A stretch of DNA of 64,000 nucleotides, taken from contig CAWIJO010000002.1 of assembly GCA_963836355.1 (NCBI GenBank), positions 434,001-498,000 of the forward strand, in the 5' to 3' direction. The DNA comes from Palsa-506 sp963836355 (GTDB lineage: Bacteria; Actinomycetota; Actinomycetes; Streptosporangiales; Streptosporangiaceae). Both the position numbers and the translations under genes were made by a program. The notes beneath the pieces were generated by a model. That model was not told where the DNA came from and made no database searches. It worked only from the letters and a program-made list of their open reading frames with translations. Positions 1 through 9,364 of this stretch are shown one piece after another. Positions within the stretch are counted from its first letter, which is position 1. The number at the start of each line of letters is the position of its first letter.

Positions 1-310
1 CCGGGCCGCCGCGGGCGCAGCACACCAGCCGCAGCGGCGCCGCATCCAGCACCTCGGCGGTGACCGGGGCACCGTGCACGACCAGCACCTGATGACCGGC
101 CACGGCGGCGGCAACATCGGCCGGGTCGCCCGCGTACTCGCGCAGCACCCGATGCGATTCGGTCCGCGGCGGCACCGCGGCATTGCCGTCGATCTGCAAC
201 TCGGTCACGCTGACGGCCTCGCCCAGGCCGGCGAACGCGGTGGCGAAGATGCTGGCCGGCATGTAGGGGTCGCCGACCACCAGGACTCGCAACGGGCCGG
301 CCGGTCTCAC
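1..310 (-). CDS. D-isomer 2-hydroxyacid dehydrogenase, N-terminal part (runs off window)
   Basis: Read on the minus strand from a GTG at 310, the frame stays open to the window edge (about 103 residues). It begins VRPAGPLRVLVVGDPYMPAS and ends in DAAPLRLVCCARGGP. The last segment matches the end of the substrate-binding domain of phosphoglycerate-dehydrogenase-like enzymes (L+-V-C-ARGGP), which comes just before the NAD-binding domain. The family oxidises or reduces 2-hydroxy acids with NAD(P). It is the last gene of a leftward cluster with the VOC protein, SorC regulator and SDR, which suggests sugar-acid catabolism. No strong ribosome site precedes the GTG, so the start is uncertain; translation may be coupled to the gene ending at 351. 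Catalytic residues lie outside the window. Confidence 0.6.
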   Translation of the reverse strand, partial: MRPAGPLRVLVVGDPYMPASIFATAFAGLGEAVSVTELQIDGNAAVPPRTESHRVLREYAGDPADVAAAVAGHQVLVVHGAPVTAEVLDAAPLRLVCCARGGP

Positions 311-350
311 TGGAGCACCAGCAGCATGCCGGTGATCCTGGCCGGACGGC

Positions 351-869
351 TCACGGGTAGACGTAGGTCGGCTTGAGGTCGATGGCGTGCCCGCTGCCGG
401 ACTCGAGCACGAACTTGAGCATCGGCGCGGTGTCCAGGTAGTAGAACTCGATCGAGTCGCTGATCCGGCCGCTCATCAGAATCTCGGCGCCGTTCGACCG
501 CCAGTGTTCCTGCACCAGCGAGCTGTCCTGCGCGGAATGCTTCATGCAGGCAATGTGCTGGACGCCCTCGCCGCGGGAGTCCAGGAACTCCTGGTAGATA
601 CTCGGCCCGCTGACCGGCTGGATCAGCTCGAAGCCGAGCCCGTCGACCGACGCCTCGGCGCCGATCATCCGGTACTCGACCGGCTCGCCGTTGACCCGCG
701 TGTCATGCAGCAGCGGCGGCTTGTAGTCGAAGACGCTCCACGGCCCCCAGCCGAGAGTCTCCGTGTAGGTCTTCAGCGCCGCCTCGATGTCACGGACCAC
801 CACCGCTATCTGAGTGATCTTCATCGGGGTGGGCGGCGGGACGATCTGCCTGCCGTTGCCGTTGGCCAT
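351..869 (-). CDS. VOC-family (glyoxalase/bleomycin-resistance fold) protein
   Basis: 172 residues. The protein starts with a short Gly/Pro leader, then KITQIAVVVRDIEAALKTY, the first beta-alpha unit of the vicinal oxygen chelate fold. A second unit begins near residue 105 (GVQHIAC) and a Glu-rich strand follows toward the C-terminus (SGSGHAIDLKPTY). The layout resembles methylmalonyl-CoA epimerase-like and lactoylglutathione lyase-like members, which isomerise or cleave substrates at a divalent metal. The exact substrate cannot be read from sequence. The start ATG at 869 has a clear GAGGAGG ribosome site. It lies 12 bases after the SorC regulator stop, so it is probably in one operon with the flanking genes and may act on the same sugar-derived substrate. 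Confidence 0.75.
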   Translation of the reverse strand: MANGNGRQIVPPPTPMKITQIAVVVRDIEAALKTYTETLGWGPWSVFDYKPPLLHDTRVNGEPVEYRMIGAEASVDGLGFELIQPVSGPSIYQEFLDSRGEGVQHIACMKHSAQDSSLVQEHWRSNGAEILMSGRISDSIEFYYLDTAPMLKFVLESGSGHAIDLKPTYVYP

Positions 870-881
870 CTGTCTTCCTCC

Positions 882-1925
882 TCAGCGGACGGGTTCATTC
901 GCACTTGCATTTGCACTTGCAGACCGTTGGCGGCGGCGCTCAAGCTCGAGCAGGCGGATCGCGGCAAGCTCGTTGGTGACCAGGACATCCAGGAACTCGC
1001 CGTGCAGCGCACCCAGGATCGCCTCGGCCTTGTGCAGGCCGCCAGCGACGCCGACCACCTTGGGTATGACGCTCAGGTCGGACAGGTCGATCCCGATCCG
1101 CCGGTCATGGATCGGCAGTTCTACGACGTTGCCGTCGGCGTCGAAGAACTGGCCGAGGATATCGCCGACCACGCCGCGTTCGCGCAGCCCGCGTGCCTCG
1201 TCGGCGTTCAGGTAGCCCATGTGCACGATGGTCGCGTCGGCCGTCGGCGTACCGACGCCCACCAGCGCGTGCTCCACGCTGCGCGCCTGCTTCAGGACCT
1301 CCTGAATGGCTGGCTCGGCCCGAAGCGCGGCCGCGAGCGCGGGCGTCGACGCCATGATCGGAGTCGGGATCACGGTTGCCGAGGAGGCCACCGGCGACTC
1401 GGCGGCTGCCTCGCCCGTCGAGGACAAGATGGTCTGCAGGTAACCCTCCACACCGCCGGTCAGCGTGACCAGGTGAACCGGCCCGACGGCACCGAAGCTG
1501 ACGGCGCCGATCACCCGGGAGACGGTCTCGCCCCAGCCCACCCCCAGGCTTCCGCCCGGGCGCAGGTGCGTGCTCATGAACTGGGCGCCGCCGAGGCCAA
1601 TGCGGGCGTTCAGCGCATGGTGATCAGCTGATTCCTTCTCGTGATCCGGCACCACCAGCGCTTCCGCGAGACCGAAGGTCCGGCGCAGCTCGCCGCTCAG
1701 CTCGAAGGCGTCCAGGTACTCGGTGTTCAGGTTGATCGAAACCAGGCCGACCTTCCTGGCCCGGTCGAGCAGCCGGCCTACCGATGCCCTGGAAATCGAC
1801 AGGCGCCTCGCGATCTCGTCCTGGGTCAGCTCGTCCTTGTAGTAGTACCAGGCCACCCGGAGCAGGAGTTCCTCTGAAGTCCAGCGTCCCGCATCGCCGG
1901 CCCGTGCTGATTTCACCGCTGCCAC
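882..1925 (-). CDS. SorC/DeoR-type sugar-binding transcriptional regulator
   Basis: 347 residues from a GTG start with GAGGAG just upstream. Residues 16-60 form a helix-turn-helix (RVAWYYYKDELTQDEIARRL, then SRASVGRLLDRAR). The rest is the sugar-phosphate-binding domain of the SorC family, with HLVTLTGGVEG near the middle and the closing motif GVAGGLHKAEAILGALHGEF typical of LsrR/SorC proteins. These regulators bind DNA next to carbohydrate operons and are released by a phosphorylated sugar. It sits in the middle of the leftward cluster (SDR, regulator, VOC, hydroxyacid dehydrogenase) and faces the PfkB kinase gene, so it probably controls both directions. The C-terminal Arg/Ser/Ala tail is low complexity. 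Confidence 0.9.
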   Translation of the reverse strand: MAAVKSARAGDAGRWTSEELLLRVAWYYYKDELTQDEIARRLSISRASVGRLLDRARKVGLVSINLNTEYLDAFELSGELRRTFGLAEALVVPDHEKESADHHALNARIGLGGAQFMSTHLRPGGSLGVGWGETVSRVIGAVSFGAVGPVHLVTLTGGVEGYLQTILSSTGEAAAESPVASSATVIPTPIMASTPALAAALRAEPAIQEVLKQARSVEHALVGVGTPTADATIVHMGYLNADEARGLRERGVVGDILGQFFDADGNVVELPIHDRRIGIDLSDLSVIPKVVGVAGGLHKAEAILGALHGEFLDVLVTNELAAIRLLELERRRQRSASANASANEPVR

Positions 1926-1943
1926 CTAGCTCCTCGCGATTCC

Positions 1944-2504
1944 TCACGCATGCGGGATCACCTGGCCCCCGTCCAGCGGGATCACCGCGCCGGTCATGAA
2001 TGACGACACCGGGCTGAGCAGCAGCGCGATCCATTGCGCGATCTCGGCTGGCACACCGATCCGGCCGAGCGGGACCTGGCTCCTCAGCCAGCGGTATGCC
2101 TCGTCGAGGTCATCGGCCCAGGTGGCATGGATCGGGGTGTCGACGGGACCGGGGGCGATGCAGTTGACCCGGATCCCGGCCGGTGCCAGCTCGCCGGCCA
2201 GCGACTGAGTCAGGTAGTCAAGCGCGCTTTTCGTCATCCCGTAGACGGACTGGCCGGACAGCCGCAGCGTGCCTGATGAGGAACTGATGTTGACCACGGA
2301 CTTGACCGGCGAGCGACGCAGCGCCACCGCGGCGCCCGAGGCGGCGAGCTGCCGTGCGGCCGCCGCTCCGATGCCACTGCCGGCGCCGGTGACGACGACC
2401 GCCGTGCCCTGCAGCCCCAGCCCGATGCTGGCTCCGGGCCTGGCTCCGCCAGGGCCAGCGCTGGTGGAACTGCCGCCTGAGCTGGGAGGCACTACTGAAG
2501 CCAT
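1944..2504 (-). pseudogene. short-chain dehydrogenase/reductase with internal deletion
   Basis: From ATG 2504 (GGGAG ribosome site) the protein is 186 residues, against about 250 for the family. The N-terminal NAD(P)-binding motif GAGSGIG is present near residue 41, and the catalytic Ser (VVNISSSSG) and YGMTK (YxxxK) are present. The C-terminus (IRVNCIAPGPVDTP, FMTGAVIPLDGGQ) is normal. At residue 60-61 the sequence jumps from SGAAVALR directly to VVNISS. The strands that carry the acidic cofactor residue and the NNAG motif (about 70-90 residues) are missing in frame. The reading frame survives, but the Rossmann fold should not. It is the first gene of the leftward cluster. The junction lies near base 2325. 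Probably non-functional. Confidence 0.75.
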
Positions 2505-2702
2505 TCGATCTCCCGGTGCTCCTTGCCGACAGGACTTTCCTATCCTGTTCTGAGCAAATGTCAAGGCCCTGAGCTTTCGCTCGCAACGGGCGCCACGCGG
2601 GCCTGAGCATCGGGCCAGCTCGCCGCGAGTGCCGGCCGGGCCGCCATGCTGGCCTGCCTGTCCACTATCCTGATCAGTCCCAGCCACCGGAGGAAACGTT
2701 CA

Positions 2703-3656
2703 GTGATCGTGGTTGCGGGCGAGAGCCTCATCGATCTGATCGTGGAGCCGGGCGGCCCCGTCCGCGCCAGCCCGGGCGGCGGGCCGTTCAATGCCGCCCG
2801 GACGATCGCCCGGCTCGGGCACCCGACGCGGTTCCTCGGCCGGTTCTCCGCCGACCCGTTCGGCCGACTGCTGACCGGCAGGCTCGCCAGGGACGGCGTG
2901 CACATCGCGCTGCCTGACCCGGTCGAGGCGCCGACCGCGCTGGCCGTCGTCGCCGTCGACGCGATCGGCGTGCCCAGGTACTGGTTCCACCTGGCCGGGA
3001 CGGCTGGCTTCATGCTGCATCAGCAGGAGGCCAGGCGCGCGATGGAGGCCGGCGTCACGGCTCTGCACATCGGCGCGCTCGGCCTGGTCGCCGAGCCGAT
3101 GGCGACTGAACTTGAGCGCCTCGCAGCCAGCTTGCCCCGGCCGGTCCTGCTGCTGCTCGACCCCAACTGCCGGCCAGGCGCCGTCCCCGATGCGGACGCC
3201 TACCGGGCCCGCATAGGTCGCATCCTGCCGCGTGCGGACATCGTGAAGGCAAGCACGGAGGACCTCGCCTTCCTGGTGCCGGGAACCGGCGTTCCCGAAG
3301 CTGCCCGGAGCCTGCTCGGCGCCGGGCCCGGCGCCGTTCTCGTGACCGACGGTCCCGCGCTGATCAGGGCATACGCCGGGGAGCACGATATCGCCGTTGC
3401 CGTACCGCCGGTCGAGGTCGTCGACACGGTAGGCGCCGGCGACGCCTTTGGCGGAGCGGTCCTCGCCTGGTGGGCAGAGCACGGGCTGGCGCGGGAGGAC
3501 CTGGCGGATCCGGTGCGACTGCGGGCCGCCGTCATGGCTGCCGCCCGGGTGTCATCACTGACCTGCTGCCGGGCGGGCGCCGAGCCGCCGTGGCGGCATG
3601 AGCTGACGGCCGGTGATGAGTGGGGCCCGCCGCCGGTCCAGGCCGGAAGGCACTGA
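2703..3656 (+). CDS. PfkB-family carbohydrate kinase (fructokinase-like)
   Basis: 317 residues from GTG 2703, chosen because GGAGGAAA lies 9 bases upstream and the protein then begins directly with the first strand (VIVVAGESLIDLIVEPGG). Family signatures: SPGGGPFNAARTIARLG near residue 27 (ribokinase signature 1) and VVDTVGAGDAFGGA near 240 (signature 2, with the catalytic Asp in GAGDAF). PfkB kinases transfer phosphate from ATP to sugars or sugar acids; the sugar is not determinable here. It is divergent from the SDR-SorC-VOC-dehydrogenase cluster, with a 198-base intergenic region that probably contains both promoters and the SorC operator. The product may be the phosphorylated inducer of the SorC protein. 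Confidence 0.88.
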   Translation: MIVVAGESLIDLIVEPGGPVRASPGGGPFNAARTIARLGHPTRFLGRFSADPFGRLLTGRLARDGVHIALPDPVEAPTALAVVAVDAIGVPRYWFHLAGTAGFMLHQQEARRAMEAGVTALHIGALGLVAEPMATELERLAASLPRPVLLLLDPNCRPGAVPDADAYRARIGRILPRADIVKASTEDLAFLVPGTGVPEAARSLLGAGPGAVLVTDGPALIRAYAGEHDIAVAVPPVEVVDTVGAGDAFGGAVLAWWAEHGLAREDLADPVRLRAAVMAAARVSSLTCCRAGAEPPWRHELTAGDEWGPPPVQAGRH

Positions 3657-3685
3657 CGTCAGCCGGGCGCAGCACGGCCAGCCAG

Positions 3686-6600
3686 TCAGCGGAAGTCGCG
3701 GCTGCGGGCGGCGGCGACCACCTTGAGCCGCTGCAGCCGGGTGGCGAGCAGGCTGACCGCCCCGTCCAGGCTTTCCACCCGGCCGTGCACCAGCAGCGCG
3801 TTGGCGTCCATCGCCAGGCGGCGGTGCCGCTCCCAGACGGCCGGCGGGCAGATCACGTTGGCCATCCCGGTTTCGTCCTCCAGGCTCAGGAAGACCACCC
3901 CGCGAGCCGTCCCTGGCTGCTGCCGGTGCGTTACCAGCCCGGCCACCAGCACCATCGCGCCGGGCTGCGCGATCCGCAGCGCATCAGCCCCGATCGTGCC
4001 GCGCTCCGCGAGCATCTCCCTGATGTGCTCGATCGGGTGGGTGCCGTAGGTCCCGGTCGCCCACAGGTCGGCGAAGGTCTCCTCGGCAGCTGTCATCGGC
4101 GGCAACGGCGGCGCGGTCATCCCCGGCGTGGTCCCCGGCAGCTGCCCCGCCCTGATCGTGGCAGCCGGGCCGGCCGCCCACAGCGCTTCGCGCCGGCCTA
4201 TCCCGAAGCAGCCGAACGCGCCAGCGGTGGCCAGCGCCTCCAGCACCGGCGCCGGCAGCGCGGTGCGGCGGGCAAAGTCCTCCAGATCCGAGTATGGCTG
4301 CCCGGCCACGATGGCGGCGGCTGCGGCGGAGCCCAGGTTACGCACGCCGGATAGTCCGAGCCTGATCGCCGGAGCGGGTTCTGGCTGGATGGCGGGACTG
4401 GCGGGGGAACATCCGTTAAAAATCTGGGTTGATGGGATTTTCCGGCGCTCAAGTGCCGCGAGGACGGCGCTGCTGTTTATGTCGACGCCATGTACCTGCA
4501 CCCCGTGCCGTCGTGCGTCGCTGATCAGGCTGGCCGGCGAGTAGAAGCCCATCGGCTGGTTGCGCAGCAGGGCAGCGGTGAATGCCGCCGGGTAGTAACG
4601 CTTCAGCCAGGCGCTCGCGTAGACCAGGTAGGCGAAGCTGATCGCGTGCGACTCGGGGAATCCGTAGCTGGAGAAGGCGAGGATCTTCTGGTAGATGTCC
4701 TCCGCGATGGCCGACGGGATATCCCGTTCTGCCATCCCGTCCAGCAGCCGCTGGCGCAGTTCCTCGATCCGCTCCGGGGCCCGCTTGGCGCTCATCGCCT
4801 GGCGTAGCTTGTCCGCCTCGGTCGGGCTGAACCCGGCGCAGTCGATCGCGATCTGCATCATCTGTTCCTGGAACAGCGGCACCCCGAGGGTCTTGCCGAG
4901 GGCATGGCGCATCGACTCGTGCGGCACGTTCGGCGTTTCCTCGCCGCGCTTACGGCGCATGTAAGGGTGCACCGAGCCGCCCTGGATCGGGCCCGGCCTG
5001 ATCAGCGCGACCTCGATCACCAGGTCGTAGAACTTCTCCGGGCGCAGCCTCGGCAGGGTGGCCATCTGCGCGCGCGACTCGACCTGGAAGACACCGACCG
5101 TGTCCGCCGCCCGTAGCATCGCGTAGACGGCCGGATCCTCCTGCGGGATCGACTGCAGCTGCCAGCGCTGGCCATAGTGCTCCGCGACCAGGCCGAAGCA
5201 GTCCCGCAGCGCGGCCAGCATGCCCAGGCCGAGCAGGTCGAACTTGACCAGGCCGGCGTACGCGCAGTCGTCCTTGTCCCACTGCAGCACGGTGCGGCCG
5301 GGCATCCGGGCCCATTCCACCGGGCACACTTCTCCCACCGGCCGATCGCAGATCACCATCCCGCCAGAGTGAATGCCGAGGTGCCGGGGCAGCCGCTGCA
5401 TCTGGCCGGCGAGGCCGGTGACTGCCTCGGGCACGCCCGAGTCGGGCGGGATCGGCTGGCCAGGGCCGTACTGCCGGGGCCCCACCTGACGGGCCCACTG
5501 GTCCAGCTGCTCCGGCTGGTAGCCAAGCGCCCGCCCGGCGTCGCGTAGCGCCATCCGCGGCCGGTACGAGATCACGTTGGCGACCTGCGCCGCCCGGTCC
5601 CTGCCGTACCTTTCGTAAACGTACTGGATGGCCTCCTCCCGGCGGCGGTGCTCGATATCCAGGTCAATGTCGGGTGGGCCGTCCCGGCCCGCGGACAGGA
5701 ACCGCTCGAACAGCAATCCATGCCGGACGGGATCGACGCTGGTAATTCCGATCGCGTAGCAGACAGCTGAGTTGGCGGCTGACCCCCGCCCCTGGCAGAG
5801 GATGCCGCGGTCTTCGCAGAACTTCACGATGTCGTGCACGATCAGGAAGTAGCCCGGGAAACCTAGCTTCACGATTACCTTGAGCTCACGCTCGATCTGC
5901 CGGTAGGCACCGGGCACCCGCTCGGCGCCCGGCGGGCCGTAGCGCTTCAGCGCCTCCCTGGTGACCAGCTCGCGCAGCCAGGTCGCCTCGTCGTGGTCCG
6001 GCGGTACCGGGAAGTCCGGCAGGCTCGGCGCGATCACCTTGAAGTCGAACGCGCAATCGGCGGCTAGCTCTACCGTGCGCTCGAGCACGCCGGGATACCT
6101 GCGCAGCCGGGCGGCCATCTCCGCGCCCGATCTCAGGTAGGCGCCCCCCGAGGCGGCCAGCCAGCCATCCATCTCGTCCAGGCTGCGGCGGGCCCTGATC
6201 GCCGCCAGCGCCTGGGCGAGCCTGGCCCGCGGCGGATCCGCATAGTGCACGTTGCTGGTGGCGATGACGGGCAGGCCTGCGCTGGCCGCCAGCTCGAACA
6301 GCGCGTCATTGCGCTCGTCGTCAGCGGGCTGGTCGTGGCTGGTCAGCTCGACTACCACGTTTCCCCGGCCGAACATGCCGGTCAGTTCGCTGAGTTCGCT
6401 AGCGGCCGCCGCCGGCCCGGCAGTTCCCAGGGCGGCGGGAACAGCGCCCTTGCGGCAGCCGGTGAGAATCACCCAGTGCCCGTCATGCGCCGCGGCGAGC
6501 TCGGCCAGATCGTAGACGGGACGGCCCTTTTCTTTCCCGGCCACCTGCGCCGCGCTGATCACCCGGCACAGCCGCCGGTACCCATCCGGATCCCGGGCGA

Positions 6601-7051
6601 GCACCAGCAGGTGCCTGCCTGCCGGGTCGGGGACGCCGTTCTGCCCGCCGGGCAGGTCCAGGCTTAGCTCGGCGCCGAAGACCGTGCCCAGCCCGACGCC
6701 TGACGCCTTTTTTGCGCGGGCAGCCGCCTGCGCGAACTGCGGCACTCCGTACATCCCGTCGTGGTCGGTGATGGCCAGCGCCGTCAGGCCGTGTTGTAGC
6801 GCCTCGTCGACCAGCTCGCCGGGGCTGGACGCGCCGTCCAGGAAGCTGTAGGACGAGTGGCAGTGCAGCTCGGCCCAGGCCGGGCCGCCCGGCCGGGCCG
6901 GGCGATCTTGCCGGGCCGGGCGATCTGGCCGGCGGGTCACCGGCCGGAGCCACCGCACCTCCGCATCGCCGGCATCGCCGGCATCGCCGGCGCGCCAGGA
7001 CAGCCGACGTTCGAACTCCCGCCACGGCACTGGCGGATTATCCCAGCCCAT
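3686..7051 (-). CDS. dnaE2: error-prone DNA polymerase DnaE2
   Basis: 1121 residues, close to known DnaE2 length. The PHP domain begins at residue 61 (ELHCHSSYSFLDGASSPGEL) with ITDHDGMYGVPQF following. The palm carries GRGSAANSAVCYAIGIT and the catalytic PDIDLDIEHRRREE. HLGIHSGGMV and the helix-hairpin-helix and OB segments (VLVAGLVTHRQQPG) follow. DnaE2 is the catalytic subunit of the SOS mutasome with ImuA' and ImuB and copies damaged DNA. The start ATG 7051 has GGGGAGG upstream and lies 18 bases after the HNH/DUF222 stop, so the two are one operon. No LexA box lies directly before it; control should come from the box at 9365-9380. The N-terminal 60 residues are low complexity (GDAGDAGDA, then Arg/Pro repeats). 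Confidence 0.95.
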   Translation of the reverse strand: MGWDNPPVPWREFERRLSWRAGDAGDAGDAEVRWLRPVTRRPDRPARQDRPARPGGPAWAELHCHSSYSFLDGASSPGELVDEALQHGLTALAITDHDGMYGVPQFAQAAARAKKASGVGLGTVFGAELSLDLPGGQNGVPDPAGRHLLVLARDPDGYRRLCRVISAAQVAGKEKGRPVYDLAELAAAHDGHWVILTGCRKGAVPAALGTAGPAAAASELSELTGMFGRGNVVVELTSHDQPADDERNDALFELAASAGLPVIATSNVHYADPPRARLAQALAAIRARRSLDEMDGWLAASGGAYLRSGAEMAARLRRYPGVLERTVELAADCAFDFKVIAPSLPDFPVPPDHDEATWLRELVTREALKRYGPPGAERVPGAYRQIERELKVIVKLGFPGYFLIVHDIVKFCEDRGILCQGRGSAANSAVCYAIGITSVDPVRHGLLFERFLSAGRDGPPDIDLDIEHRRREEAIQYVYERYGRDRAAQVANVISYRPRMALRDAGRALGYQPEQLDQWARQVGPRQYGPGQPIPPDSGVPEAVTGLAGQMQRLPRHLGIHSGGMVICDRPVGEVCPVEWARMPGRTVLQWDKDDCAYAGLVKFDLLGLGMLAALRDCFGLVAEHYGQRWQLQSIPQEDPAVYAMLRAADTVGVFQVESRAQMATLPRLRPEKFYDLVIEVALIRPGPIQGGSVHPYMRRKRGEETPNVPHESMRHALGKTLGVPLFQEQMMQIAIDCAGFSPTEADKLRQAMSAKRAPERIEELRQRLLDGMAERDIPSAIAEDIYQKILAFSSYGFPESHAISFAYLVYASAWLKRYYPAAFTAALLRNQPMGFYSPASLISDARRHGVQVHGVDINSSAVLAALERRKIPSTQIFNGCSPASPAIQPEPAPAIRLGLSGVRNLGSAAAAAIVAGQPYSDLEDFARRTALPAPVLEALATAGAFGCFGIGRREALWAAGPAATIRAGQLPGTTPGMTAPPLPPMTAAEETFADLWATGTYGTHPIEHIREMLAERGTIGADALRIAQPGAMVLVAGLVTHRQQPGTARGVVFLSLEDETGMANVICPPAVWERHRRLAMDANALLVHGRVESLDGAVSLLATRLQRLKVVAAARSRDFR

Positions 7052-7069
7052 GAGCTGCCACCTCCCCTG

Positions 7070-9265
7070 TCACACCGGGTGCACGTCAGGGGTTGCGGTG
7101 AAGTCCCGGCCGGACGGTGTGGTCCACCGGAAGGTGCCGGGAGCGGTCTGGTGCAGGCTCCAGCAAAGGTGCTGCTTAATGATGTGGTGCGTGCGGCACA
7201 GCCCGCCGAGATTACACCTGCAGGTCAAAAGACTCTTTTCGAAAGGAATCGTGTGGTCGAGATCGCCCCGCCAGGCCGGCTGCCTGCAGGTCGGGTACCG
7301 GCAGGTCAGGTCCCGGGCAGTGATGTAATCCCTCAGCCGGGGCGGGGGCCGGTAGGCAGAGCTGGCGTCCTGGTGCGCGCAGCCGCCCGCTGCGGCATCG
7401 GCCTGGGCAATTGCCCGGGCACGGTCAGCTGCGACAGCCGCGGCACGCAGCGCCCGGGCGAGGATTCCGACAGGCGGGTCCGGGCCCGGCCCGGACAGTG
7501 GCGGCCCGGGAGGCAGCGGCCCGGACAGTGGCGGCCCGGGAGGCGGCGGCCCGGACAGTGGCGGCCCGGGAGGCGGCGGCCCGGGAGGCGGCGGCTGGGC
7601 GAGGATGTCTTCCGGGATGGTCAGGGTTACCCGGCTGACCAGCCCGGTCCCGGGAGCCGGGGCGAGCGGGCCGTCGCGTTCACGGGGACGGGGCATGCGA
7701 GTAACGGCAATTGCCTGACCGGCAGGGGTGGTCACGATGACTCGCCATTCGGCGGCCGGGTTGCCGGCGGCGAGGTCCGCGAGCCGGACCGCCTGGGCCG
7801 CGCTGACCGGCCCGATGCGGCCGAGCCAGCCGGGCTGGGGGGAAATTCCGGCCAGGGTCTGCCAGGGCATGGAAACGTCGAGCATCCCGGCGGCCGACGG
7901 ACGCCCGCCCCCCGCCTGCTGGTTCCCGGGCGGGGCAACCGCGGGTGGGATGCCAGCGGGAACGTCCGGCCAGGCTGGCACCGGGCCGATGCCCGGCCAG
8001 ACATCATCATCGTTCTCGCCAGGGCCATTGCGGCCGAGCCCGTTGTAGCCCGGGCCGTTCTGGCCGTCCCCGGCCGGGCTGTCATCGGGGCACGGATAAT
8101 CCTCGTCGTCGCGGGGCGCGTCCTGGTCTCCGGGCGGTGGCACGTCGTAACCCGGCGGGTTCTCGGCCGGCGGGTTCTCGGCCGGCGGGTTCTCGGCCGG
8201 CGGGTTCTCGGCCGGCGGGTTCTCGGCCGGCGGGTTCTCGGCCGGCGGGTTCTCGGCCGGGCCATCGTCTGGCCGGTCAGGGGGTGCGCCTTCGGCGGGC
8301 GGGATCAGCGGCATCGTGCCGAGCAGCAGCCCGAGGTAGACCCTGGCCCGCAGCAGGTCGATCGGGCCGCCCGCGCCGGAGGTCTTCCACGCCCGGGCCA
8401 TCGTGGTGATCCGCGCCATAGCCGCGGCGGCGTGAATGGCCGGCAGCCGCTGCCCGGCCAGCGTCGCCGTGCTCTCCTCATCCGGGTACAGGCTGACCTT
8501 CGCCTGCCGCTCAGCCTGCTTCCTGCGTTCCTCGGCACCTTCGGGGTCAGCGATGATCACCTCGCGGCGCAACGCGGCGCGCAGCGCGCTATTAGTTTTG
8601 TCCCCGGCCGTGGGCAGCACTTTTTCCTCTACAGCGCGGGCTGCCTCATCGGTGAGCATCCTGGTCGCCTCGGCGATCAGCCGCGCCCGGGCAAGGTCGA
8701 TCCTCCCGGCGGTCAGCTCAGCCCCAGTGGCGGCCAGCCGCCAGGCCAGATCCACCGCCAGGTCCGTCCACCAGGACGCGCCGCACTGTGACATCGTCAG
8801 CTCCAGCGACACCTCCGCCACCGCGGACGGCGGGATGCGGGCCGGGCGGCCATCCGAGCCGGTCCCGATGTCCTTGTCCCGGGCGGCAGATCGTGACGCG
8901 ATCTGCGCGACCGCGGCCAGTTCCCTGGCCTGCGCCCACGACGCGATCCGCCGCCACGAGCCCGCCGTCGCGGCCAGGTCACGATCCTGCAGGTCAGCGG
9001 CAGGGACCAAGGCCAGCCAGGTGGCCAGATCCGGGCCTGGCGACAACTGCTCGGCGACCATCCCGGCCAGCGTTCCAGTCGGCATCCGCTCCCCGCCGTG
9101 CTCAGCCACGGCAGCAAGAACAGCCTGCTGCGCAGCCTCCTCATCCCCAGGATCACCATCGAGAGAACCGTCATCGCCGAGGCAGCGGGCCAGCGCGCCG
9201 AAATCCAGCTCCCACGACCAGGACAGGCCCTGCGGGGTACCCGCATCGTCGGGGTCTGCCGGCAT
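7070..9265 (-). CDS. DUF222 / HNH endonuclease domain protein (13E12-like)
   Basis: 731 residues. The N-terminal half has the DUF222 helical region (WARARELAAVAQIA, then DLAWRLAATGAELTAGRIDLARARLI). The middle is a Pro-rich linker containing seven PAENP-type repeats and a second PPPGPPLSG repeat block. The C-terminus has the zinc-binding HNH motif: CRYPTCRQPAWRGDLDHT, PFEKS, CNLGGLCRTHHIIKQH. Such proteins are common, multi-copy and of unknown role in actinobacteria; the HNH suggests a nuclease. Start ATG 9265 has AGAGGTG upstream. A LexA-type box lies 100 bases upstream and dnaE2 follows in the same operon, so it should be DNA-damage inducible. Whether it acts in the mutasome is unknown. Confidence 0.88.
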   Translation of the reverse strand: MPADPDDAGTPQGLSWSWELDFGALARCLGDDGSLDGDPGDEEAAQQAVLAAVAEHGGERMPTGTLAGMVAEQLSPGPDLATWLALVPAADLQDRDLAATAGSWRRIASWAQARELAAVAQIASRSAARDKDIGTGSDGRPARIPPSAVAEVSLELTMSQCGASWWTDLAVDLAWRLAATGAELTAGRIDLARARLIAEATRMLTDEAARAVEEKVLPTAGDKTNSALRAALRREVIIADPEGAEERRKQAERQAKVSLYPDEESTATLAGQRLPAIHAAAAMARITTMARAWKTSGAGGPIDLLRARVYLGLLLGTMPLIPPAEGAPPDRPDDGPAENPPAENPPAENPPAENPPAENPPAENPPAENPPGYDVPPPGDQDAPRDDEDYPCPDDSPAGDGQNGPGYNGLGRNGPGENDDDVWPGIGPVPAWPDVPAGIPPAVAPPGNQQAGGGRPSAAGMLDVSMPWQTLAGISPQPGWLGRIGPVSAAQAVRLADLAAGNPAAEWRVIVTTPAGQAIAVTRMPRPRERDGPLAPAPGTGLVSRVTLTIPEDILAQPPPPGPPPPGPPLSGPPPPGPPLSGPLPPGPPLSGPGPDPPVGILARALRAAAVAADRARAIAQADAAAGGCAHQDASSAYRPPPRLRDYITARDLTCRYPTCRQPAWRGDLDHTIPFEKSLLTCRCNLGGLCRTHHIIKQHLCWSLHQTAPGTFRWTTPSGRDFTATPDVHPV
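7489..7595. repeat. 30-bp tandem repeat inside the HNH gene
   Basis: Three full units of 30 bases (GCCCGGACAGTGGCGGCCCG followed by GGAGGCGGCG on the plus strand) begin at 7489, 7519 and 7549, with a partial fourth. In the minus-strand gene they encode Pro/Gly repeats (PPPGPPLSG). Unit length is a multiple of three, so copy-number change would keep the frame. Confidence 0.9.
8161..8260. repeat. 15-bp tandem repeat encoding PAENP units
   Basis: The unit TCTCGGCCGGCGGGT occurs at 8161, 8176, 8191, 8206, 8221 and 8236, with a partial seventh at 8251. On the minus strand this gives (PAENP)n in the linker between the DUF222 and HNH domains. The copies are identical at base level, which indicates recent slippage or unequal exchange. 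Confidence 0.95.
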
Positions 9266-9364
9266 CAGGTCACCTCTTCCGCTAGGTCCGTGACTGGGCG
9301 TCTAGCCTTGCTGAATCTGTCTTAGACCACAGTAGCGAGTGGCACTGACAAAATGACTAACGAT

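Noticed and set aside
8161..8260. CRISPR-like direct repeats
   Set aside because: The units are contiguous 15-mers without spacers; they are a coding minisatellite.
7732..8265. Arg/Pro/Thr-rich repeat protein frame opposite and alongside the HNH gene
   Set aside because: It is the out-of-frame translation of the 15-bp repeat; the DUF222/HNH frame has real domains.
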